Of a stretch of 64,000 bases of DNA, positions 56,193 to 64,000 are shown piece by piece. The DNA is from Hymenopellis radicata (taxonomy: Eukaryota; Basidiomycota; Agaricomycetes; Agaricales; Physalacriaceae): assembly GCA_015501595.1 (NCBI GenBank), contig JADNRX010000120.1:1-64000 (forward strand). The letters are read 5' to 3'. A program made the position numbers and the translations under genes. How positions within the stretch are numbered: position 1 is the stretch's first letter; each line of letters begins with the position of its first letter. Under the pieces are notes generated by a model. That model did no database searches. It was not told the origin of the DNA and saw nothing but the letters and a program-made list of their open reading frames with translations.

Positions 56193-56913
56193 AGTATGAA
56201 GCACTCTAGGTACTTACTGACAGTGATGGGGGGCCTTAGGCGAACTGCCTCGGAGTTTGAAAAAGCAGTCGGCCCGAGAAGCGTGGTTCTCAAGCGTGCT
56301 GCGTAACGTAGGGCTTGCCAGGCCGCTAAGTGCTGCGACCTTTCTTAACACCGTCTCGAACGGCCAATTCGCCGTTGGAGTGAACTTGCTGGTGGCGCGT
56401 AATTTACTGTGATCAAGTTAACAATAGACCCGGAATATGAATTGAAGTATCTTTAGACGACATTTTTATAGTACGGGGGGCGTTATGTGTCAGATATAAT
56501 GCGTTTTCAGCCTTTTATGTGGCGCAGTGAATGAGCGCTGAGCATTCCATGTCCCCATGTCGCGTTGCGGGCAAGATGTGCCGATCAGCTGCAAATTGAA
56601 ACGCGGCAAAATGCGGTCGTCAGAAATGAATTGAGCGACAAAGTGGGCGGTGTCTCCGGTTGTGGATAATTGATCGCACTGAGACTAAGTACAGAGCAGT
56701 GCATTATGACGCATACAAGCAAGATAGTACGCGCTGCGGGCTGCGGGCTCGTTGTCGTTCGCTGGGCTTGTGCTAAGGCGGCTTAGGCAGTCCCTGTAAC
56801 TCCCACGGCCCTCGTGGTTCGATCATTCGGCAAGTCATCCCCTGGCCTCCTTATTTTGCCCCGTCTTTCTCTTCTGCACCACCATCATCTTCCCAGCTCA
56901 GCTTAGCTTCAGT
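56193..56913. other. Divergent intergenic region, TF2 / GPI protein
   Basis: About 720 bp between divergent starts. A pyrimidine-rich leader (TTTGCCCCGTCTTTCTCTTC) lies just before the GPI gene ATG, as in strongly expressed fungal genes. No tRNA or frame supported. Confidence 0.45.
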
Positions 56914-57856
56914 ATGCGTTCCCCTGTCGCTTTCCTCACCCTCGCTGCTGCTTTCGTTGGCGGAGTGTTCTCGCAGACCATCAACACACCGTATGTTCTT
57001 TTTCCCACTGCGCAGCCGACCCAACCAGCTCACCTGCCCGCAGCTCCAACCTCGCCCAGTGCCTGCCTACTCTCCTTAGCTGGTCCGGTACTACAGGTAC
57101 GTAGCATATCCCAGCCTTTAGCAGTTACTCACGGTTCATCGCAGGCGATGTTCAGCTCGTACGATTTTTCCCCACCGTGTGTTCGGCTCCATATTCACCT
57201 TCTTTAGTTCATCACCTCCGGCGACGCCCCGAGCGGTCCTACTACTCACGACCTCGGCACCCAGTCTGGCACTTCGTTCACTACACTGTCACGGAACCAG
57301 CTAGTCGGTGTCCTTGTTTCCAATTTCTGTGCAAATTCTTATCCGTATGCAGACACCCGTCTCGTTTTCAACATTCGTACCTCCACCGGCGCCATCTTCC
57401 AGACGGGTATCGTTACCGTTACTACTGGTGGAAGTAAGGATGCCCCTGACCGTGTCTATCCGTTTTTTTTTTACTAATCGCTATCTTGTAGATACCAACT
57501 GCTTGAACTCTTCCAGCGGTGCCAGCTCTGGCTCTGTCTCCGCGACCTCCTCTGCTGCTACCAGCGCTGGAACTAGCACTACTGCCGCCGCCACGACCAC
57601 TGCTACCACTGCAGCTGGCACAACGACCGCTACCACTGCCGCCACAAGGTATGTAATACTGAGATCATCATTGGACATCAATCACTGATTTCATCATTCC
57701 AGTGCGACCCGCACGACCACCTCCCGCACTACCGGAACCACCGCAGCCTCTTCGGCTGGTTCGTCCACCACATCGTCGGGCAACTCCGCTCCCACCCAAT
57801 ACTCCATGGGTGTCGCCGGTGTCGTTGGTGCAGCTGTCATTGCCCTTTTGGTTTGA
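56914..57856 (+). CDS. Secreted Ser/Thr-rich GPI-anchored-type surface protein
   Basis: A 226-residue protein in six exons: 56914-56990, 57044-57096, 57145-57158 (14 nt), 57208-57433, 57492-57648 and 57703-57856. Signal peptide MRSPVAFLTLAAAFVGGVFS. A short globular region follows: TPSNLAQCLPTLLSWSGTTG, VQLFITSGDAP, TLSRNQLVGVLVSNFCANSY, and VFNIRTSTGAIFQTGIVTVT. Then a Ser/Thr/Ala tract suited to O-mannosylation, and a hydrophobic end (MGVAGVVGAAVIALLV) that fits a GPI signal. The pattern matches basidiomycete small secreted wall proteins; the specific role is unknown. Confidence 0.8.
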
Positions 57857-58123
57857 ACGAACACTTGAAGATAGACAAGTCCTCTTTCCTTCAGTTCTAA
57901 TCTTTGGTACTTTGGAAACATTTTACGATTCTTTTACTTTTCATACCCATCGTCTGAACTTTGGCTGATCTAGTCAGAAATCGATTACGCTTTACCTAGT
58001 CAAAATTAGTGTAATGTCTTGTCGTTCTTTTTCATGTTGTATAATTCCTTCTTTTGGTTTCTTGTTTGAGGGGTTTAAATTAACTGCATCCAATCGTTAT
58101 GCTACATGGTCCACGAGAGCTAG
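57857..58123. other. Intergenic between convergent genes
   Basis: 267 bp of T-rich 3' flank; nothing coding. Confidence 0.45.
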
Positions 58124-59349
58124 TCACCATGACTTGCGCCCCCACGCATTGTAGGCAACTCCACGCATGTTCCACATGCCTTCCCTGTTCTGGATATTGC
58201 CCTGCTGATCTGTTGCTCTCGAGCATACAACGCCAGCCGAGCTGACTCCGCTTAACACAACCTCCCATAATGTCCAGCTCCACTTACCCTTCTGGTATAT
58301 AATATTGGCAGGTATCCAAGTCGCTCCGTCGTCGACAGTGACGTGAACAGATGCAACGTTACCAGAACCTCCCGGCACGGCGTAACCTTTGACGAAAAGG
58401 GACGCGTCCGAAGTGTATATCGCAGAAGCGACGACTGAATTGAGGGGAAGGGCGGTCATAGACGGGTATTTGGACCAGACATCCTTCGCAGCGGCCTTGG
58501 TTTCGATCTGATCGTGTTAGTCGGACGAGAAACGACGAAAATAAATGCGAACGTTGGGCGGTAGAATTTTGTAGTCGCGTTGCTGGTAAAAGTTCGGGGA
58601 CTCTTCTGACGACACGATGATTGTATCGAGCCACTTTACCCAGCGGGCCCCCAAGATGCCCGGGACGACGAGGCGAAGTGGTCCGCCGTGTTCTGGCGTT
58701 AATGGCTCGTCGTTCATCTAGAGACGGTGAGAAGCGGATCATGTAAACAATTAGGCTAAAGCCACCTCGTAAGCGAGAAGAACGTCGTCCTCCATCTCCA
58801 TCGCCTTCTTGATCGGGATGGAAGACCCGTAGTAGGTATCGTCTTGACAGAGTGTGGCGTAGGATGCGAAGCACACGTGTATATCGCTCTGGTATCGGAC
58901 GCCTACGCGTTTGAGGACGTCGCACAGTCTGACGCCTCCCCAACTGCAATTCGCGATGACGCCGTCGTTCCAGCCGACACCGTGTACGGGCTTGATCTGT
59001 CCCATCTCATTACGGCGATTACCGGCGCACTAGGGAGTTTGTTAGAATGGAAGCCAGGCTAGACGAAGAACGTATTCACCTGCAAGGCAGCGATCACCGA
59101 TGTCTTGGGGTAGGAGGCTTTGATATCTCTCAAGGAGAGGCTCATTTCCTGCTCGACCATTCCTCGAATGGTTATGCAGTAGTCGTCTTCAGGAAAGACT
59201 CGAACAGGACCATGATTTCGACAATAGACAAGCTCTTCAGGGGTCAGGTTGAATTCGACGAGGGCGTCGGATGGAGGTTCTGCGTTGAAAGGTTGAAGCG
59301 CCTGTACGTCAAGTAGATCGGAGTGGGTAGGTTCAGCAGAGTAGTCCAT
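58124..59349 (-). CDS. Sulfite oxidase-family molybdenum enzyme
   Basis: A 360-residue molybdopterin enzyme that would oxidise sulfite to sulfate. Exons (minus): 59080-59349, 58766-59029, 58553-58717 and 58124-58507; each is a whole number of codons. The Moco-binding Cys is in [20 protein letters not shown]. Other family blocks: [54 protein letters not shown] and [20 protein letters not shown]. The dimerisation domain has [17 protein letters not shown] and ends YNAWGRKSW. There is no cytochrome b5 domain or mitochondrial presequence, so it is the compact, possibly peroxisomal or cytosolic plant/fungal form; the end GRKSW is not a canonical PTS1. Confidence 0.9.
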
Positions 59350-59615
59350 GGTGGTCGCAGGTCAAAATGCGGTGGCAGCGCCGTTCACATGAGGAGCGTG
59401 CATACGTAAGGCGTCCGATTACTGGTGACATGAATTCGGAATTGCTTCAACGCTTGGGCGTGCCCATGCATGTCTCTGGATAAAGTCACACAGGAAGATT
59501 AGGAAAAGGTATTTGATTTCACGTGACCTGAAGGGAATTGTGATTTGTGGGAACAACATAGTGTGTGTAATGTACAATCCCTTGCGTCCTTCAGCTCAGC
59601 GCAACGGTGGCCAAA
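59350..59615. other. Intergenic
   Basis: 266 bp between the sulfite oxidase start and the COX12 stop; nothing recognised. Confidence 0.45.
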
Positions 59616-60124
59616 TTAGGGCTCGAGAGATGCGGGGAAGGTGCCGGACTCGCGCTGGTCGTCCCACTTGCCGATCTGGGGACATGTTAGATGGGTTTGG
59701 CAATGTCATGGAGAGCGTACCCATTCGTCTAGAAAATATTGAGTACGGGAAATGAGACAAAATATAAGCACTTACTCGGGCACAGAGTGCGGTAGGTCCT
59801 CTTGAACTGCTGGCAGGGCGCAAATTCCTCACCCTTGGCGTTGATGCATTTGAAGTAATCGACGTAGCTCTGGAAGCTGTTCGGAGTGAGCAACAGTTCG
59901 AGTTAATTTTTGGATGCGCGCACCAGTGGCGGGTCTGGTTCTGGTTGGGAAACCGGGCTACGATAGTTGTTAGACGTCGGGAACAGCGAATGAAGAGGTG
60001 GCGATTATACCGTCAAAGCCAACGGTCTGGAGCACGTATTTGCTGAAAAATACGAGAATGAGTAAGAGAAATAAAGAGAGTGTATAGCATGGACTTGCCT
60101 GGAGAGCTCTTCGCTGTCAGACAT
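59616..60124 (-). CDS. COX12: Cytochrome c oxidase subunit VIb (Cox12/COX6B)
   Basis: An 86-residue intermembrane-space subunit of respiratory complex IV. Six coding exons (minus): 60099-60124, 60011-60042, 59924-59957, 59776-59876, 59721-59728 and 59616-59675. The twin CHCH-type cysteines are in TRHCFQSYVDYFKCINAKG and APCQQFKRTYRTLCP, giving the CX9C...CX10C pattern. It then reads NEWIGKWDDQRESGTFP. The first intron begins GC (TCC AG|GCAAGT), a GC-AG intron. The fifth exon is only 8 nt (ACGAATGG) and supplies part of Asn, then Glu and Trp, which the family requires. No exon exceeds 34 codons, so the gene is easily missed. Confidence 0.93.
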
Positions 60125-60241
60125 GGTTGTGGTGAAGGAGGAGACGGCTTGAGGGTCGGGATGCAGCGGGAGACGCTTAGTCATCTGCCTAGACTTTGAC
60201 CATCATCTCCTTCCAGGCTCATTCTCGCCTGGTCCTAAATA
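60125..60241. promoter_or_regulatory. Bidirectional promoter, COX12 / PRP18
   Basis: 117 bp between divergent ATGs. Confidence 0.55.
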
Positions 60242-61566
60242 ATGGACGGCTTACTCGCCGAACTCGCCAACAAGAGAAAGGCGCTTGCCGCCGTCGACAG
60301 CGATGAGCGACCCAAGAAATATATGCGACGCGGTGAACTAGAGCGCCTCAAGGAAGAAAAGGAACGTGCAGAACGAGAAGCCAAGGCTGCCAGCGAGCGG
60401 GCAGCAGAGGCCTCCAAGGCAGCAGAACGAGCGGCGAAAGTGAGTATAATACCACGCATGTCCTGCTATTTTGTACTGATTCAACGCTGGAGAACAGGCC
60501 AATGCACGAAACTCTAATTCACCGCATCCTGCCTTTCGCTCTCGCGACGTAGAGTCTCCCAAACCCGAGGGCTCATTCAATATCTCCGTCGAAGAGACCA
60601 TACGGCGCCTACGCGCCAAGGGTCAGCCCATCCGGCTCTTTGCAGAAACAGACAAGGATCGCCGTCTACGCTTGCGTGCACTTGAGCTTATTGAGGAAAA
60701 GGGCCATGACCGACAAGACGGCCAGAACGATTTCAAGAAGGCCCTTGAGGACGTTGAAAACGTGGAACGCCAGATGCAGGCCAAGGGCGATAGCAAGGGC
60801 AAAAAGCGAGAGGAGTCCCAGTCGGCTACCGACACTGTCTTGGATCTTGGTCTCGTCAAAACGGAGCCCGACAAACTCTATCCAATAATCTATTATGCAC
60901 TGAAGCGGGTACTGAAGGAGTGGGAAGAAGCCATGGACGAGCGGCCAGGTTTGTCGCGTTCTTTCTGCTCCGCTTCCGCTCAACTTAGTTCTTTTGTTAG
61001 AAAAGATAAAGCGCACCCATCAGGGAAAGCTTGCGGCCGCTACCCAAGTGCAGTCAGCCGAGTACTTGAAACCACTATTCAAGCAGCTTCGCGCAAGGGT
61101 AGGCCCGATCCATCGATGCTTCTGAACTTGTCTAACCTGGTTTTTAGTCTCTACCGGCAGACGTACTTGCCCGGATGGCGGAGATCGTTCACTTTATGCA
61201 AAAACGACAATACCAAAAGGCGAATGATGCATATCTCCGTCTGTCTATAGGCAACGCGCCTTGGCCTATTGGTGTAACCATGGTTGGGTATGCATTGTTC
61301 CGTTTATCCTTCACCATGGCATGGTCACTCATGAACGCCACTACAGTATCCACGAGCGATCTGCGCGCGAAAAGATATCTTCGGATCAGGTTGCTCATGT
61401 GCTGAACGATGAAGTCAGTCGCAAGTACATCCAGAGCTTGAAAAGGTATGATTCATGTTTTGCTCTTCTTCTGGGAATCTAGGTTGATTGATTGCGAGCC
61501 TGCAGGCTTCTCACCTTCTCGCAAACCAAGTACCCACCCGAGGATGTCTCCCAGCTGATGGGGTAA
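60242..61566 (+). CDS. PRP18: Pre-mRNA splicing factor Prp18
   Basis: Second-step splicing factor associated with the U5 snRNP, 348 residues. Exons: 60242-60439, 60498-60948, 61001-61098, 61148-61287, 61347-61445 and 61506-61566. N-terminal charged helices start [20 protein letters not shown]. The PRP4-like splicing motif is [20 protein letters not shown]. The conserved Prp18 helical domain contains [60 protein letters not shown] with [16 protein letters not shown] (the conserved loop), and ends [16 protein letters not shown]. All junctions keep frame. Confidence 0.93.
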
Positions 61567-62156
61567 GCTCAGTCCTCATGGCAAGACGCGTTTCTGCACC
61601 GTCTGTAAACAGACTTGTCCTTGTATCCTTAGCGTATAATCTATTCTCCTTTCTACCGCACTCCGAGTCTGGGCCGATCAGTCAAAGCTTCACGGGCGGA
61701 GAGTTCGCGTTCTATACATCGTGTCAACATGACAGTTTCGTCCGTCCGTCACGTACAGCAACTCGGGTTGATATCTACGGGAATCAACGCACAATCTGGC
61801 GGAACGACGCCGTCAGAACACGGCGATAGGGTCTTTGCAGCTTGTGATTGACCCGGAAACATCGATTCCTTGTTTTTTTTGAATACGTGGAAGGACGTGA
61901 TATCACTCACGGTCAGTCAGTGCCGAATCTACTTCTTTGACAGATTTCTGGTGGCGTCCCATATGGACGCGTCCCCCGTCAGAGCAATTCTCCTGCCCTA
62001 TTCTTCCATTCCAAAAAAGGCGGAAAGGAAAAGGATAAGAGTCATACGTGCTACATACGTACACGCGGTCTGCAATATACTAGGCATCAATCTACAGGGC
62101 ACTCATAAGATTTTTCAGAGCGCGGAGGTGCAGGCAAAGGTAATAGTTTATCCAGG
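61567..62156. other. Intergenic between convergent PRP18 and JJJ1
   Basis: 590 bp; only short frames and no motif. Confidence 0.5.
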
Positions 62157-64000
62157 TCACCGCTTGCCTGACTTGCCCTTTTTGCTGCGACTCGGCGGCG
62201 CGTCCGGTTCCGCACGCGCATGCCCCGTATCCCCGATGTGGGCAAACAGCTTCGTTTTACTGGCGAATGACTCAGCGCACACATTGCACATGAAGTGTAA
62301 CTGTAAAAAAAAAAAAAAAAGTTGGGCTGGGATCAATTCACGTCATGGAAGGGAAGGGGGTGAGAGCGAAACTCTACCTGATTCTCGGGGAGTTTGGCAG
62401 CCTCCGCTTTCTTCATTTGTCTAGCGCGTCGCTTGTCGCGTTTGGACGGTTCCCCCGAAGGCTGGGTCGCTTCTCCTTCGACGACTTCTACTTCGTCCGT
62501 CCCCGAGGGCAGCTGAGAATCGGATTCTGGGTCTATCCGAGCGAGCTTCGGCTCAGAGGACGGGTCTTCGATGTTTCTTGTCATTCGCTCCGTCTTCGTC
62601 AATGGTTGTTTCTTTTTGTTCTTCTGCTTTTTCGGCTTGCCGGGTTGAGGCTGCAATCCGTCTCCGTCTGGCGATTTACTCTCCTCCGGGAGGTCAGGAA
62701 GGGGCGGAGGAGGGGATAGCGGCGGTTCAGAGGTAGAAGGCACCTCTCCATCCGCGTCGAGACCAAGCTCATCATCCTCCGCTTGCATCTCAAATCGCAG
62801 GCGTTCTACCTCTTTGAGATGCTTTTTGCTTCGCTCGTGACTGTCCCAGGCGGCTTCGCTGCGGAAAAACTTGCCACACACCACGCACTCCCACTCTTCA
62901 GAATCTTCGCCCTCGCCGGCGGCCCATTCCAGATCATCGTGAAGGCCCTTGGTATCGAGTTTCTGCCACTCTTGTTCTACATAAGTCGCGGCTACCGCGG
63001 CGGTGGCACGAGGGTGGTGCGGGGTAGATGTGCCAGATACCGCACGACTCTGCGCATCCTCCGCTTGACGAGCCAGATGAGACTTGTAGCGGGGTCACGC
63101 TTCCGTAAAAATTTAGCCAAAGACTGTGCGTTGAGTTTAGTAGCACACTCCTTGTAGTAGGCCGATGGGAATTTCTTACTCTAATAGTCTCATTGTATTC
63201 TCGACGAGCGTCATCACGCGCTTTCTTGTTGTCTTTTTCCATCAGTCTTCGGATGAACTTGTCAGATTGTTTGTTGATTCATTCTACTGAAAAGGCTAAA
63301 TGCACGTACCGTCGAACGCGTCGATCAGGCGCCTCTGAAAGATTCCAGGTCTCGGACCAGACAAAATCTTTATTCGTCGAGAAGTTCATCCACGCGTTAT
63401 AGAATGTTCTAGCAGCGGTGGATTCCTGTCCTTTTTGTGCAGGCGTCCACGTCCAGGAGGATAATCCGAATGACGGCAGCTCAGCGTCTGCGATCATCGC
63501 TTCTTCAGCTTGAAGTCTCGAGAACAGATTCCGGTAGATCGTGTAAAATCCCTGAGAGTGGAAGTTGAATCCCTTTGACGGTGTTTCCTCGTACCCGAAC
63601 TGTCTTACCTTGTCATCGTCCCCGAATCCTGACCAGATTGTCGCATCGAAATACCTTGCGAGGTGCCTTACAGTCAAACCTCTGTCGCGAGCACGCGGTG
63701 GAGGTGCACCACGCTGGATATCTTCGAATACAGTTTCCGCGTCCGGTTCGGGTGCCAAAGATGCCTTGTGTGAGTCGTACCATGCGCGCTCCTACTTTGA
63801 AAGTGACGTTGGTCTTTCAGGACATGAAATGTCAATAAAATAATCCTCACTTGATCATCACTTAGAACCTGTTCATTTCAGGACATTAATGCGACGAAGG
63901 TAGCGAGTAGTAACAGAGAACTTGCTTCGTATGCTTGTTGCATGGATGCGAAGCGTTTCGTCGCACCCTCCACATCGTTGGGGTTCTTGTCGGGGTGATG
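62157..64000 (-). CDS. JJJ1: J-domain ribosome biogenesis factor Jjj1/DNAJC21, 5' end beyond the window
   Basis: Hsp40 co-chaperone that with Hsp70 releases factors from cytosolic pre-60S ribosomes. Exons (minus): 63926 to beyond 64000, 63851-63868 (18 nt), 63609-63791, 63310-63551, 63180-63246, 62378-63123 and 62157-62300. The J-domain HPD is at the window edge ([39 protein letters not shown]). Then [29 protein letters not shown], a charged helix, a U1-type C2H2 finger ([20 protein letters not shown]) and a second C2H2 finger ([19 protein letters not shown]), with a basic end. One base is missing in the run at 63091-63094 (KRDP-RYKSHL). The intron at 63869-63925 is GC-AG (GAA|GCAAGT). The intron before the last exon contains a long A/T run. 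Confidence 0.92.

Noticed and set aside
56790..56840. tRNA-like GGTTCGATC word
   Set aside because: The flanking bases do not pair as a T-arm and no acceptor or anticodon stem can be formed.
1..64000. A prokaryotic-style operon, phage or defence island
   Set aside because: Introns in nearly every gene and basidiomycete families show this is nuclear fungal DNA.

Overview
The window looks like a gene-dense stretch of a mushroom-forming basidiomycete (Agaricomycetes) nuclear genome. The evidence is many introns of 45-60 nt with GT..AG borders, several exons per gene, intergenic gaps that are often only 100-500 bp, and families typical of or restricted to Basidiomycota: DUF6534 membrane proteins, a second multi-pass membrane family, F-box/LRR-like proteins and Ser/Thr-rich GPI proteins. 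I placed exons by hand from splice sites, open frames and remembered family motifs; no alignment was run.

Layout. 1-7.5 kb: AP-3 beta subunit (5' cut by the window), fibrillarin, a KAT14-type acetyltransferase and an HxxxD acyltransferase-like protein. 8-17 kb: a DUF6534 membrane protein, a cytochrome P450, a UBX protein, UBA4 (URM1/tRNA thiolation E1) and a kinase-like protein. 17.7-25.8 kb: APC10, a dead SDR fragment, two tandem membrane-protein paralogues with a hAT-type MITE between them, and RPB10. 26.6-29.9 kb: a large PHD-finger chromatin protein. 30-36.8 kb: decayed or unclear sequence (orphan ankyrin-type exon, broken F-box gene), then a secreted Ala-rich protein built from repeated exon+intron units. 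36.8-44 kb: a second P450, a second DUF6534 protein, a PITH protein and an esterase. 44-52 kb: a TRP/YVC1 vacuolar channel, an SH3 protein, pICln and MED25. 52-64 kb: two paralogous Zn2Cys6 factors pointing at each other around mitofissin (ATG44), then a GPI protein, sulfite oxidase, COX12 (COX6B), PRP18 and the 3' part of JJJ1.

Most genes are unrelated housekeeping functions: vesicle traffic, rRNA modification, chromatin, splicing, ubiquitin-like modification, respiration and ribosome biogenesis. They are often arranged head to head over 100-125 bp. I see no large biosynthetic cluster.

The most unusual item is the gene at 33894-35552. It holds seven 33-nt exons, each followed by its own near-identical 48-54 nt intron, in an 82-bp tandem period, so a minisatellite carries functional-looking splice sites. 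Other notable points are a perfect 8-bp target-site duplication around a 636-bp hAT MITE, three GC-AG introns, an 8-nt internal exon in COX12, and about ten single-base frame breaks, mostly in mononucleotide runs of conserved genes, which suggest assembly error more than gene death.
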